64,000 bases of DNA from Bemisia tabaci (GCF_918797505.1 NC_092800.1:27171577-27235576); one strand, 5' to 3'; positions 21,079-33,435 are shown, counted from the stretch's first letter. Made by a program: numbers and translations. Notes: generated from the sequence alone by a model not told the origin.

Positions 21079-22135
21079 TCTGCTCAATTGGCGATGCTCG
21101 CGGCAAGAGTCCCGCCGTTAACCGTTACACGTCCACTAACCAATCAGAGCGCGCGATTATGCGTCCATTGCCCAATCACACCGCTTGATTAACGTTCCAT
21201 CCGACCGAGGGATTTAGATGAGCTCCATGTTTGATGTTTGATAATCGGGTGCTGCGTCGCTACTTCGCTTGCGATAGAAATGGGCTTTTGAAAACATTTT
21301 TAGAAAGTTAAATCTATTCGCCTCTTGTCTAAAAATGTTCGTTAAACACTCCTAAGTGCTTCAGTATCCATAACTCAATTTTGAGCTCTGAAATACTAAG
21401 TTTTATTTCCCCGTGGACGAAAAAAACATGCATGTAGATTACTTTTTGCAATAATTCCTGGCTTATTCATAAAAGACGTACCGACGGCAAATGGCGCAAA
21501 GGTTTTCTCTAAAATAAGTCAGAAATAGTAGATCCCAATTGCAAAACGTAGTCTAATGCCAAAAGCCCACGCAAATCATGAGCGAAGTTTGACACAGTAC
21601 TCGATGATAAAACATCAAACATGAGGCTTATCTCAATTTCTCAAACCGATTTTCTCATTCAAAATGCAAACCCAAAAACGATCGGTATATCGACCTGTGA
21701 GACATGATTATAACCAGCAGGATATAAAGGTTCATCGCTCTAAACTCCTTTATTGGCCATGGATATAACTGATATAAGGCTTAAAATGGCGTTGTCATCA
21801 AAGCATCAAACAATTACAAGCTCGGTCCACTAACTTGAAAACATAATTTCGTGCGAGATAAATTTGACATCAATGTAGCTAAGCGACATTGCTGCAATGC
21901 AATGCGAATATGTCGTGAAAAGTAGGTAATCAACACTCGCAAATTTGGATAAATGCGCGCGGAAGAACATCCTCGGTGCAAAATCCAGGGCTGCTCCGAT
22001 GGAAAAACGACAGCCATTCCGTAAAATTGAGCGAAAAAGGGCCCTTTAATTGGATGCACAGAACTTCGCAGCGAATCCACCCATACGCGTCGGAGGGTAA
22101 ATGTGACTCGAAGTATATTTAACAGGACCTCTATT
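21079..22135. other. No gene recognised; two CCAAT motifs
   Basis: ACCAATCAGAGCGCG (about 21139) and CCCAATCACA (about 21170) lie in a GC-richer patch that could be promoter-like, but no gene follows that I can identify. Confidence 0.35.
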
Positions 22136-22372
22136 CTGCCGTGCTGAGGAAAAACGCCGTATGAACCTTCAGGCGTTGCCGAATTTCCTTTCATAAAACC
22201 CGAATTTTCTGGTAAACTTATGAATATTTTCCTCCCAGTTTCTCAGATAATTTTGTTTGTGATTTTATCTAAAGTGTCCGAAAATTTCAAGGAAAAATAT
22301 TCATGATTTTCTTTAAAAATAAAAATTTTATCGAAGGAAATTCGGCAACTCTCGAATGTTCATACGGCGTTC
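22136..22372. mobile_element. Element A, right end lost
   Basis: CTGCCGTGCTGAGGAAAAAC opens the copy. The right arm runs to GTTCATACGGCGTTC, then breaks off before the terminal TTAGCACGGCAG. Confidence 0.8.
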
Positions 22373-23032
22373 TGTATCCTGCCTCGTCCATCAAAAACAG
22401 CATAAGCCCGATGAAAACCAAGTTCAAATACGCGGTATTTGCCGCGTTCGGTAAGATTCTTGCCAATTAAATCCCAGCGAACGTAATACTTTCCTTTACC
22501 TTCGAGGGAAATTAGCTGCCGTAGCTACGTTTCTCTCACGCGCCCGATGCAGCCATGGTCGTCGGAAATGCAAAGCGCAAGATGGGAGGCAAGATAAAAC
22601 TTGGAGTTTGTTTTCGGATCGCGGGAAGCGGGTCAGTCTCGCGTTTCTCGGAAGTGGGATTGAGACGGGGTTGACTTTTAATTACGGGGGACAATGACTC
22701 CGCTGCGGAGTTCATTATTAACGAACCCGCGCACCCTGCGGATAGCATCTTTTGGCTTCGGCATCGCGAGAATGATTCTCGTTTCGTCCGTGATTTTGTC
22801 ACGAGATGCATTCGGATGTGAACGATTCGGTGGCGTAATCCGAGGGATCGGGACTGGTAATGCGAGGAGATAAAATTGCACGGGTGGAACTTCCTTGAAA
22901 TAGTTTTAACGAACCCGGAAGTCAGAGTATGATTAAAGTATATCGATGGCTGAGGTGCGACACCGCGTATTTTGATTGCCATGTTTCGAAGTCTCTGCTC
23001 CGGTTAGCAGACGTTTGGTCCAATTTTTTTTA
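22373..23032. other. No gene recognised; GC-richer patch
   Basis: 22540-22900 is GC-richer, and a minus frame of 148 codons spans 22536-22982. Its composition (many Arg, Ser, Pro, no domain) does not persuade me that it is coding. Confidence 0.4.
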
Positions 23033-23394
23033 TTGAGATGTTGCATATGTGAAGAATTTGCGATTTGACGATTGATTCTTATGTAATTGTTCGCGAAAAA
23101 CCTGGTGGTGCCACTGGTTTTCCCTGAAATCAACTCCCAAGCTCAAAAAAGGCTCTCAAGTTGAGGCCAAAATGGAGGGGATTTCCCGCGCTATCCTGAG
23201 AGTCCACTTCCACATCAAAGACAAACTCTCCATGCAAAGATAGGGAGCACATACATTAGCAGTGATGCCGTGTTTTCAGAGAGCTTGAGATTTGATTTCA
23301 GTGAAAACCAGGGGCAACATCGTGTTCCTCGCAAACTTTTACATTAGAATCAACAGTCAAATCGGAAATTCCTCACACATGCAACATCTTCACT
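23033..23394. mobile_element. Element J, internally deleted copy
   Basis: The GAGATGTTGCATATGTG end and ACACATGCAACATCTTCA end match J. The middle between GGAGCACATACATTAGCAG and the right arm is shortened by about 150 bases compared with the other two copies. Confidence 0.8.
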
Positions 23395-23724
23395 ATAACC
23401 GAACTTTGGTTTTCACCTGATCCTTTCTGCAAATGGATGCGTCTGAAAATTCAACATCCTGCCCCCCCTCCCCAAAAAAAAACTCTCGTTGGAAGTAAGG
23501 AACCGCTGACAGACGCAGTAACGATGATAACTCCCCGACATTTATTATTGGCGCCCCTGTTTGTTTTCGGCTTTTTATAACGACCGCTGGGAAATTTATG
23601 TCAACCAAGTTTCACCTGTCAGCTATAAGTGACAGCCCTGCGAGTAGGCGGTTAATCTAGCGCCCCTTGTTCCTGAACCGAGACGTGCTTCTACGGCCGT
23701 TCCGCGACTTTATTCAGTCCATCA
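23395..23724. other. No gene recognised
   Basis: Unassigned, with a C run and A run at 23461-23482. Confidence 0.5.
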
Positions 23725-23835
23725 ATGAAACGCCGTATGATCATTCAGACGTTGCCTAGTTTCTCCTAGCAAAGCCGAATTCGCTTTAGATTTCATATAC
23801 ATTTTATTTAGAAAATATTTGACTGAATTTTGTCC
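23725..23835. mobile_element. Element A fragment
   Basis: AACGCCGTATGATCATTCAG and ACGTTGCCTAGTTTC match the left arm of A; the terminal bases and right arm are missing. Confidence 0.55.
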
Positions 23836-23883
23836 ACATTGTATTCTAACGATAAAGCACAAAAACATAGTCCCAATTGATTC

Positions 23884-24146
23884 GGAATCGATCGCCTATC
23901 GTCACCCTGTATTAAATGTACCCATACTGCATCGCGCTAAAGCTGGAAATCCTAATTCACCTTAAGTCTCTAGCGGACTGATTATTGAAATTGATGGACA
24001 AATCCATAGACGAAGCTATAGACACAGAAGACAAAATTGAAATGGAAAGATCCTATTAGTTTAAGCGGGTGGTTGCAACGGACAAATGAGGTAGGGAATA
24101 GACTAACTATAACAGCAACCAACGAAAGACCCGACAGCAAGTTCAT
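23884..24146. mobile_element. Element P, half copy
   Basis: Holds CCCATACTGCATCGCGCTAA, AGCTGGAAATCC, AGCGGACTGATTATTGAAAT and GGGTGGTTGCAACGGACAAA. All occur in inverse at 25320-25540, so this is one half of P, cut at the B hairpin. Confidence 0.65.
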
Positions 24147-24160
24147 CGTAGGCGCCAATA

Positions 24161-24535
24161 TTGGCGCCTACGAGACTGTAGTGATACTGCACGCATCGCA
24201 TGTATAGCACTGTGCAACGCGTGAAGTATCACTGCAGTCGCACAGTGCTATACGCGCAATGCGTGCAGTATCACTGCAGTCGTGTAGGCGCCAGTCGAGA
24301 GAGTCAGTCGTATAGTCGAGAGTTGCAGAATTTCCTTCGATAAAATTTTTATTTTTGCGGGAGGTTATGAATATTTTTCCTCGAAATTTTCAGGAACTTC
24401 AGTGTAAAATTGCGAACAAAATCATCTGAAAAATTGGAAGGATAATATCCATAAGTTTATCAGGAAATTCGCGTTTTATCAAGGAAAATTGATAAACGCC
24501 TGAAAGTTTTCACGGCGTTTTTCCTAGCACGACAG
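24161..24535. mobile_element. Composite B/A element, second copy
   Basis: The B hairpin (24161-24292, GGCGCCTACGAGACTG to CAGTCGTGTAGGCGCC) is followed by CAGTCGAGAGAGTCAG, a TCGAGAGTTGC junction, then half an A element ending ACGACAG. The arrangement repeats that at 241-631. Confidence 0.75.
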
Positions 24536-24539
24536 AGTA

Positions 24540-24792
24540 CTGCCGTGCTAAGGAAGAACGTCGTATGAACCTTCAGGCATTGCCAAATTTGCCTTGATAA
24601 AACACGAATTTCCTGATAAACTTATGAATATTTTCCTTCCAATTTTACAGGTAATTTTACTTGCAATTTCACCTTAAGTCACTGAAAATTTCAAGGAAGA
24701 ATACTCATAACTTTCCTCAAAAATAAACATTGGACTGGAGGAAATTTGGCAACACCTGCAGGTTTATACGGCGTTTTTTCTTAGCACGGCAG
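24540..24792. mobile_element. Element A, full copy
   Basis: CTGCCGTGCTAAGGAAGAAC to TTTTCTTAGCACGGCAG, 253 bp. It abuts the previous half element; AGTA occurs directly before and after it. Confidence 0.88.
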
Positions 24793-25131
24793 AGTAGACC
24801 GATGGTCATGTGGTTAGCCGGAGACCGGGAGTCACGATGAAAGGCTCCGTATTGATCCTCCCGATCGGCGTCGAAAATGAGGGGTTCGGGTTCCAAAAGA
24901 GCGGCTCGCTCATTAGGAGAGAGCCGAGGCCTCGGGTTGCAGGTAATTGCTTCGGTCTATTTCTGTTGCGCGAGCAATTTTTTCGCCATAAGACGCCCGC
25001 ACACGTCTCGCCGGCAATTATCAGAGCCGTGACCAATTTTCCCAGCGAGCTGCGGCGCAAATAACTCGATTGGCCTCAAAAATCCTCCGAATTAGAGTCG
25101 GAGCGTATGTCCAATGTCACCTTCCCACTGG
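24793..25131. other. No gene recognised
   Basis: Both strands are open for 84 codons over 24806-25064, the mark of a codon-phase artefact rather than a gene. No domain is seen. Confidence 0.4.
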
Positions 25132-25540
25132 AGAGTTGAGGTAAATGTGGATCTCCAGCTTTGGAGCGATGCAGTATGGGTAATATCAATACAGCGAGCT
25201 GATTTTTGAAATGGATGGACAGAAAAAGACATATGGAGTATGGAGCGATCCCATTGGTTGAGATGGGGGGGGGTTCTTGTAGACTTAGGGAGAAAATGAT
25301 GTACTTTATAAGGTCTTTCGTTGGTTGCTGTTAGTATATTCCCTACCTCCTTTGTCCATTGCAACCACCCGCCTCAACCAATAGGACCCTTCCATATCCA
25401 TTTTGTCTTCTTTGTCTATAGCTTCGTCTATGGCTTTGTCCATCAATTTCAATAGTCAGTCCGCTGGAGACTTACAGTGAATTTGGATTTCCAGCTTTAG
25501 CGCGATGCAGTATGGGTACATTCAATACAGGGTTCAAAAT
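25132..25540. mobile_element. Element P with flanking direct repeats
   Basis: The palindromic core is 25193-25465 (AGCGAGCTGATTTTTGAAAT to TTTCAATAGTCAGTCCGCT). It is flanked on both sides by imperfect direct repeats of about 70 bases containing CCAGCTTT, GCGATGCAGTATGGGTA and TCAATACAG (25132-25196 and 25468-25540). Confidence 0.65.
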
Positions 25541-25567
25541 TGTGTTACTAATGAACGATTTCATAAA

Positions 25568-25823
25568 TCGACGGTGAAACTACCAAACCACGTATCTCGG
25601 TTTGCGACGTCGCAGACTTCCTGTCATTCTTTATTTTTTAAATAAAAAACTACTTAACGTCCTGTCTTGAAAATTTCTGTGATTTTTCCTTTTCGTGCGG
25701 AGAAAATTCTGTGAAAATTTCAAGGAATGATATTGATTCGGTCTACTTCAAAAAAAATAAAATGCGAGCGTAGATTTTTAAACACCGCAAACGAGATACG
25801 TGGTTTGGTAGTTTCACCGTCGA
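25568..25823. mobile_element. Palindromic element M, copy 1
   Basis: Ends TCGACGGTGAAACTACC and GGTAGTTTCACCGTCGA, followed inwards by CGTATCTCGGTTTGCG / CGCAAACGAGATACG. The centre carries GAAAATTTCTGTGATTTTTC. Confidence 0.85.
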
Positions 25824-25919
25824 AATACAAAAAGAACTATACGGACAAGTACATTAAATCAAAAGGAATGACAAACGCAGGATTTGCGGGATGCTCCCTG
25901 ACGTAGCATTCGTTCTTTT

Positions 25920-26083
25920 CAGTGGCGTGGCGTGCTTTGCGATGTATCGATTAATATGCCATTTCAACCAACGGGTAAGGATCGATAAACAGGGTGTTCG
26001 CAACGAACACCTTAATAATTGATTCTTTACCACAGCTTCAAATGGGGAAATAGCGATGATCGATCATTCACGCCCTGCCACCG
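25920..26083. mobile_element. MITE family H (hAT-like), copy 4
   Basis: CAGTGGCGTGGCGTGCTTTG at the left; the right end is mutated to CGCCCTGCCACCG. Flanks GTTCTTTT and GTTTTTTT match at 7 of 8. Confidence 0.85.
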
Positions 26084-26108
26084 GTTTTTTTCGTAAAATT
26101 TCAAAGAT

Positions 26109-26114
26109 CACTGG

Positions 26115-26155
<41 letters not shown>

Positions 26156-26367
26156 ATATTGAATCTAGAGTCCAGACTCTTAAAAACATCGACAAGAAAA
26201 AGTACTCTTGATTCAATCAGAATCTAGCTTAAATCAAGAACCAAGCCTCTTAATTTAAGCGGATTTCGTTTTGACTCAAGCAAAAATCCGATTGAATCAA
26301 GAGTATTTTTTCTTGTCAATGTTTTCAAGAGTCTGGACTCTAGATCCAATGTGTTTTTTTTGCAGTG
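26109..26367. mobile_element. Palindromic MITE C, copy 3, expanded A tract
   Basis: CACTGG followed by an A run of almost 40 bases, then the usual TCTAGAGTCCAGACTCTT arm; ends TTTTTTTTGCAGTG. No clear target duplication at this copy. Confidence 0.88.
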
Positions 26368-26837
26368 AGAGAACATGTTGCGTAAGTGCTTTACCTGATA
26401 CTTGGCCGGGAGTTCATTGCTTGAAATTAAAATATCCATCCCGTGAGCAAATGAATTAAACTAAATACTGAAAAAACTTCAATTATAAAAAATTGCAAAA
26501 AAAATCGCACCGCATATTTACGGAACTCGAAGCCACTCCAGGTCCCTGTTGGTTAGAACATGTTTTCAATTCAATCAACCGTGCTTCAGCTGACCGATAA
26601 TCCACACGTTTTCCCCCCCGACGCTTGGAAAAATATTTATTTTTTATTTTTCGAAGAACGTAAGGAGAGGGAATAAAATTCCTGCTCACACGCGGTGGGG
26701 CTCTTTTCAGGATTTCTAATTACCGGCTTCACATTTTCCCCCCTCGAAGCTCTAATAAAAATGACGGCATTTGTCATCTGTGTCCTTCTCTTGAGCCGGG
26801 ATGCCAAGTGGCTATTGTATTCAGTCCATTTCCACCG
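26368..26837. other. No gene recognised
   Basis: AT-rich, unassigned. Confidence 0.5.
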
Positions 26838-27425
26838 TGCTAATTATAAACGCCGTATGTTCATTCAGATGCTGCCAAAACTTTGATAAATTGTGTATGT
26901 TTGAGGCAAATTTCGAATATTTTTCCTTGGAATTTTCAGATATTTTGGATTAAATTCCGATCAAAACTACCCAATAATAAAATTGGAATTCCGTTGTAAA
27001 AATTGGAATAAAAATTATAAAAAAATCAAAACATATTGAATCTACTAAAAGAGGTCACGAACGATCGGGTGTTGCCAAATTAACTTTGATAAGTAGTTTA
27101 AATCCAAGTAAAATTTCGAATATTTTCCCTTGAAAATTTCAGATCCCTTGAATTAAATTGTCAACAAAACTGTCGGAAAATTGGAATACAAATGATAAAA
27201 ACTCCGGAAAATGTTGAATTTACTAGAGGAGGTCATGAACATTTGGGTGTTGCTAAATTAACTTTGATGAAGTTTAAATCCAAGTATTTCGAATATTTTT
27301 CCTTGAAAATTTCAGATCCTTTGAATTAAATTGCAAAAACTGTCAGAAAATTGGAATAAAAATTATAAAAATCCCGAAAAATGCTGAATTTTCCAGAGGA
27401 TATCCGGCAACGCTTGAAGTCTCTG
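26838..27425 (+). repeat. A-derived tandem repeat, period about 170-178 bp
   Basis: It opens with an A-like AACGCCGTATGTTCATTCAG. Units then repeat GGTGTTGCCAAATTAACTTT, CGAATATTTTCCCTTGAAAA, AATTGGAATA and TTGAATTTACTAGAGGAGGTCA at about 27037, 27215 and 27383. This looks like internal amplification of one A arm. Confidence 0.7.
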
Positions 27426-29666
27426 AAAGCGTTTCTCCGCAGAAAGGCAGATTTGCATGAATGTCGAATGGGAGAATTGAGATATTTGGCAGCGTTGTAT
27501 CCGGGCGCGAATGATTTCGAGCTGGAACCGATCACGGTAATGAAGGGTATGATTAATATCCCCTCCCAACGATGGGATCGGGTAAGGGAAGGAGCATAAA
27601 AGAAGGAATTACAGAATTAATTACGTCCCTTTCGCAAATGGTGCTATTGTAACGCAGTTTGTCGTACTCGGGTTTTACGTTCTCCCTATTGATTTTTCTC
27701 CCAATGAACGGTGGATTCCTCACTTTACATCGGTGAGACTTACATATAAGTATGAATCGAGTTGCCGTAAAAACATGTGAGACAAATTAATCGGAGTTTA
27801 TACTGTGGAGGTTTCGTCCATCATGAGGTTCATTACAATCGGATGTTTACGAATAGCAGATTTGCATGGGTCGTTCACAATAATACTAACCTAAAGTTGT
27901 TCGATCGTAAATTGAGGGGGTCGGAGGACAGCAGTGATCGTTTTCCTACGCTATCAAGTTGTAGCGATAGTGTTGAACGCGTTTTGAGCAACTATTCCGC
28001 CACAGAAGTATTGCACAGTATCAAACGAAAATGAAGGCGTTTTTAAGTGCGTAAAGTGACAGGTATCGTTTCCCGCTATGTAGCGTCATACTGATCGTAC
28101 GATGTACGGCTCCCGTTTGATCGATTTTTGTGAAACTTGGTACAAGGTGGCATTGTTTGACGGGAAACTTGAATTGAGAGGCTTGGAGGCCGAGGCGCTT
28201 ATGGCAGTTGTTGCAGTTTCAAGAAATACGTGTTTAAAGTTTCAAAATTACACCGAAGATAATGGCGGAGAGGAAGTTTAAACTCACTTGTTGATGCTAT
28301 AAAGTTGAATTTTCGTTGTGAATTTTTCACAGAATATACTTTCAAACTAGTTTTAGTTGAGTTCATAAATATATCAATGTTTTAAAAAACACCACTTATT
28401 CGCCTTGTCCGCTAAGCCCCTCAATTAGACTAGTCACCCCAAGAGGAAGGTTTTCCCCATTGATTCTATTACGCATATTTCAGAATCGCGATTTGGCCGA
28501 TGAACATACCGGCTAGTCCCAGGTTACATATTTAGGTCGATCAATTCTAATAATAGATTTGTTCCAAACTTGTGCTCTGATTTTATTTACTATTAAAAGT
28601 TGAACGGGGAATTTGAAGAAGGGTGTAACCTCCAAATTTTCAGGGATTGAGTTTTATGCTTTCCTTTGAGGGTAGGCATATTACAGGCTTCGCTTTTGCA
28701 AGAAGCAAAAACACCGCCTACGTGGTTGAAAAGTGCACTTTTCAAACGTGAGTGAATAATACCGTGGTATTACTCTTAATGCAAAAATGCGTTGAATGTC
28801 CGCGGGGTGAGTAGTCTCACATGTAGTGCTCACTGAGGCGCGTTTCGCCTTAACATTCCAAATTAGGCAATCCGATTTTTTTAAAATGTTCTTCCAATGC
28901 GGTTCATCACACGAATCACTCGATTTTTTTCTGAAAAAAGGAGGAGGAAAAATGAAGCATGAGGGCTTTTGAAATTTTGAATACCTGAGCAGACTTATTT
29001 CACCCCACTTTTACGAGAGCCGTCCTGCTTCTAATTCTTCACTCTCAAATTAGATTCCACCGTGATTTGCGGCACACATTCCCCGTTGGAAATTGGCCCC
29101 AATAAAAATCAAATTATCGGCACACACTCGAGTGTGGTATAACCAGGAGAAGAGACCCGGCTTTACGGAAGTTAAACAGTCCCTGCGCCGCCCGAGAGTT
29201 GTCAAGATAAGAGCGAGTTAGGAAGTATAAGTAAATAACGATATTAAATGCGCACGGACAGGGTTGCGAAATTTGAGGCCCGGGTCTCGAGATGACCATG
29301 AGAAGTGATATTTTTACGGCTAATTTGGCAACTTCGTGGAGAAGAGGGCGCTTATTTTTGTGTAGGGTCGTCTGTCGACGCCCGGCTCCACGAAAAAGGG
29401 CGTATGTTTTGGGGGGACGCCGGGTAGATGTGCGGTTTTGCGCAGCGTATCTGAGCGCCAGAGGCATCCTCATCTCCTGTGAATGTTTTATGCGAGCTCA
29501 AGGAGAGGATGGAAAAACTTACGACAAGTTCGCCGGGAGTTTTCATCCGAGTCGGTTGCACGCATAACCGTGGAAGGCAGTGTTGCCAGAGTGATTAAAA
29601 ACTAATTCCACGTTGCGAGGGAGACTTCTTGGGCACCGAGGCCGAATTTTGTCGATCCTTCCATTT
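27426..29666. other. No gene recognised, 2.2 kb
   Basis: Frames at 27381-27599, 27777-28034 and 29292-29567 (plus) and 29114-29473 (minus) were read through; none shows a known domain, signal peptide or consistent splice borders. GC rises around 29280-29560. Confidence 0.4.
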
Positions 29667-30076
29667 CGCTGAAAAAAAATTCTCGGCGTTTTTACCAAGG
29701 TCCGTTGGTACCTTTACCATCTCCTTTTTTTACCAATTATTGGTAATTTTACCAAGACAGACTGGTAAGCTTACCTAAAAACCGGTATTTTTACTGTTTT
29801 TTTCAGGTAAGAATAACACTTTTATTGGTAATCAATTCCTGGTAACTGTGCCATTTTATCTCGTTGATTTTATCACAGTCGATAAAAAATATTGGCTTTT
29901 TTACCAGGGTCTAGTAAAATTACCGAAAATTCAATAATTTTACCGAGATTTCTCGGTAAAATTACCAATTCCATAAATGGTAATTTTACCAAGAAAAAAC
30001 TGGGATCAAATAGAACCCTGAATTCTTGGTAATTTTACCCTTTTCTTAGTAAATACACTGAGATTTTTTTTCAGTG
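29667..30076. mobile_element. Palindromic element D
   Basis: The left end CGCTGAAAAAAAATTCTCGG (a decayed CACTG) and right end TTTTTTTTCAGTG are flanked by TT on both sides. The interior is a run of GGTAATTTTACCAA, TTACCAAGG and GGTAAAATTACC words in both orientations. Confidence 0.8.
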
Positions 30077-30145
30077 TTGTACTAGGGCCTAGTCTCAGAA
30101 TAGTATTTAGATGTTTGATTCATGTGTATCAGCTAATAGTAATAC

Positions 30146-30444
30146 GATCCGTCCAAACAGCAACTCTCTACGTTCATTATTAAATGAGATATTGCGCTCT
30201 GAAAAATTCGATTTATGACGTCATCCACCCTCGCTGGAACCCTTGGTTTCTTCCACCTTGCTTTCATACGAGTCTCACGTTGAGTAACTAGTGCAAATGT
30301 GTGTCTCGATGACCGATAACAGCTAGGTGGAGGAAACCAAGGGTGTAACTACCGCGGTGGATGACGTCACAAACCGAATTTGCCAAAACGTGATACATAT
30401 GTTAGTATTATATTGAACGTAAGAAGTTGCTGTTTGGACAGATC
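30146..30444. mobile_element. Palindromic element X
   Basis: GATCCGTCCAAACAGCAACT and AAGTTGCTGTTTGGACAGATC form the ends. Inner arms share ATGACGTCATCCACC / GGTGGATGACGTCAC and CCCTTGGTTTCTTCCACCT / AGGTGGAGGAAACCAAGGG, so a CRE-like TGACGTCA sits in each arm. Confidence 0.8.
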
Positions 30445-31091
30445 AAATAGGCAGATGGTTGGACAGAGTCTGTTGGTAGCAACGTGTAGGTAATCCTGTG
30501 AACTAATTTTAATCAATTCAAAGAAGGTTAAAAAAAAATAAAAAATAAAAATATAATTTCGCTGCTCCAATCTTTTATCAGCGGTTAAGCCAAGACAATT
30601 TATGTCTAGATCATCGAGTTCTCGAGGAAAATGCGTTTATTTCTTACGGACGCCTGAATTTATATTATGAAAAAAAGTTCAAAAGTTTGCTCTCGACTTC
30701 GTTTGCTGTCTGTCTCGTAGGAGAAGCTCCATGTAAATTTAGCTCTGAAAGTGTATTGGAAGGTAATGTATGTTTTCCCAAGAGTTTCGGCAACAATGGA
30801 GTGATAGCTTTTTAATATTCTAGCATTGATGATCACGCTTGCTTATACAAGTTTTGTTTGTATTCGAAACTTGTTGAGCAGGTTAATTACGAATAAAGAA
30901 CGAGCATGCATATCCTCGCTCTCACGTAAGAACGCATCTCCACTACCACGTGAGCCTTCGGGAGCATTTAGTTACGTGGTCAAAAAGGTTCAACTCAGAA
31001 AACACTTACGACCTTGCGATAAAAGAGCGACGATATTACATATTCACGCCACGCTATCCAGCTCGCTCTACACGCCGTAACGCTGAATCCT
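30445..31091. other. No gene recognised
   Basis: AT-rich, no supported feature. Confidence 0.5.
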
Positions 31092-31099
31092 CTACACAC

Positions 31100-31260
31100 C
31101 AGTGGCGTGGCGTGCTTTGCGATATATCGATTGATCTGCCTTTTAAACCTATGGTAAAGGATCGATTAACAGGGTGTTCACTGCAAACACCTTAATAATC
31201 GATTCTTTAACATAATTTTGAATGGGGAAAATATCGATAATCGATCACTCCTCGCCACTT
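31100..31260. mobile_element. MITE family H (hAT-like), copy 5
   Basis: CAGTGGCGTGGCGTGCTTTG at the left, a decayed CTCGCCACTT at the right. The centre GGTGTTCACTGCAAACACC is intact. Flanking 8-mers match at only about 5 of 8. Confidence 0.8.
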
Positions 31261-31412
31261 TTCCACAAAAAAGTATTAACGAAGTCGGGAAAATTGTCAA
31301 ACAAATTTTCCGCTAGGCTAAATTGCACATCGAAACGGTGCATCTCAGCAATATCAGAGAGACACAATAGTATATTACTTCATTACTATCGGAAATTCGA
31401 CTTGTTCTCATC

Positions 31413-31694
31413 GCCAGCAGGGGGCCAATTATTGGCATTGATAAACAAAGCCATAGACGAAGCAGACAAAAGGTATATGGAGAAATCCTATCGGTGGAAG
31501 CGGGTGATTGCAATGGACAAAGGGAGTAGGCAATAGACTAAGTAACGGCAACCCACGAGGGACCCGATAGTTAGTCCATCATTTTCTCCCTTAGTCTATA
31601 GGAACGACCAATTTCAACCAATAGGATAGCTTCATACACCGTATGCCTTCTTTGTCTATCGCTTTGTCTATCAATTTCAATAATCGGCCCGCTG
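31413..31694. mobile_element. Element P, copy 3
   Basis: The left arm holds GCATTGATAAACAAAGCCAT and GACGAAGCAGACAAAAGG; the right arm has CCTTCTTTGTCTATCGCTTT and TCAATTTCAATAATCGGC, inverse of each other, around a spacer with ACCCACGAGGGACCC. Confidence 0.7.
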
Positions 31695-33435
31695 TTTTCA
31701 TTCAGGCTGCATTTTTCGAAGTACAACATCTGACTCAATCTAGAAACAGCGGATATGCCATGAGGGTCCCTATGTAGGTCGATTATTTTTTAAGTAAGTC
31801 CAAAAAAAAGTGGTTTCTTATTGTTAAACGCATACTGTTCGCATCTCGCCTAATGTTGGAATGAACACTAAGTCTAGTTGTTTGCTCAACAAGTCAACCG
31901 AACTATGGGTTGTTTGTCAAAGAAATTGCTGAGAGAGGAGCCTCAAAATTGGAAGTTCTTTCCCCCCATTGAAGGTATAGGACAGTTTAAAGAGTCCGTA
32001 TTCTCAAGATTTTCTGTCAAGAGGCAAGAAAACGTAACTGAATGTGCTTTTGATAAATCCTGAATGCGTCTCCCAAATTTGATTTCTACCTTCTTTTCAA
32101 CAAGACTCATGCAATGTATTAGGCATGGATCTCATGTGGCAGAAAGTATACATTTTAAAATAATTTACGGAGGTCTCCCAGAGAAAATTCGTCAGCTTGA
32201 AGTCAGTCTGATTGCAGTCTGTATCAGCCTGAGGCTCCTTACTACATAGAGCAAACATTGACATTGATCTGACATCGCGGTAACATCTGGTTGACATCAA
32301 AACGCTTCATTTTAACATAAGATTGATTGATTTCAAAAATGTCTCAGTCTGATTCTATCTGAGTCAGCTGGAAAAACCCATATAAGGGTTCCTACAAAAT
32401 ATTGATCACTGCAGTCTCATTTCAATACCAATTTCACCATGTAACGCCGTTTGCTGATTTTTATTTTAATTTCTTTTTTATTATTAATTCTATTTTAGCA
32501 GTTGATAATGGTGCCGTAAGGTACTGAAACGTCCTGCCTTTGTATTTTAACCTTGTTTCCGCATTTTCCTGTGTTTTCGATTGTCGTTTCTGTTTCGGGC
32601 TGCTTTTACATTCTCTTTGTTTTCCAAAATATTATATTTAGTTCGGTAATAACTTAATTTCTAAATTTTGTCTGTTATGTTTGTCGGTATTTTCCGCCTT
32701 CTTGGTGGAATACAGGTTTAAGCTCTATCTCGCATTTAAGCCAATGCATAATTTTAAAAATAGGAGCACTTCGGTTGAGAAAATGAATGTATCCTCTTCA
32801 AAATTCTTTGCGTTTTATACGTATTTTACGTATTTTCTTGCGTACTCTCGCATCGCGGCTATTTTGATGCTGATCTTTTAGGGGTTTTCCGGGAACGACT
32901 TCATCAGGCACTTTCTCGCGCAAGAATACGAATATTCGAGATCAAATTAGGGACCGGAGATGAGAAAAGCGCGGCATTATTATGAGGTACATGAGCCCGG
33001 CACGGCCGAAATTCTAACTACCAACGATATTGAATTTCACATCCTGCATCTTTGGATCTCCGAGAATGATAAAATTGCAGATTTATCAGCGTCTGCTCGG
33101 TTTTTTTCTGTTTTCTTTTTTTTAAATCAGCTGAATATTTTGAATACTCATTCCGTGATGTGGAGAAAATTTGCTCCGAACGATTTTGCTGCTATTTCCA
33201 AATAAAATTTCCTACGAGGAAATTCGCCAAAATTATTTCTTTCTGGAAAAAGTATAATAAGCGCATTTGTTGCCGAAATTGGGTTATTAACGGTTTAAAC
33301 TTCCTCGAATACTTCAATATTCTAAATCATTCGAAGTTATTATAAATTCTGTGCTTTGACAACTATTAAAGGCATAGATATACCTTGATATTTACGAAAC
33401 ACAGCACATAAGTACACAGTTCTTTTGGTACATAA
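31695..33435. other. No gene recognised, 1.7 kb
   Basis: 31707-31775 (GCTGCATTTTTCGAAG, AACATCTGACTCAATCTAGAAAC) resembles 39244-39320, beside the second large foldback, and may be an older shared repeat. The rest is AT-rich and unassigned. Confidence 0.4.

Noticed and set aside
22536..22982. 148-codon minus-strand frame
   Set aside because: No domain, no splice logic and poor amino-acid composition; overlapping frames are also open.
32064..32300. Possible retrotransposon fragment
   Set aside because: I looked for reverse-transcriptase motifs such as YxDD in the readings and found none.
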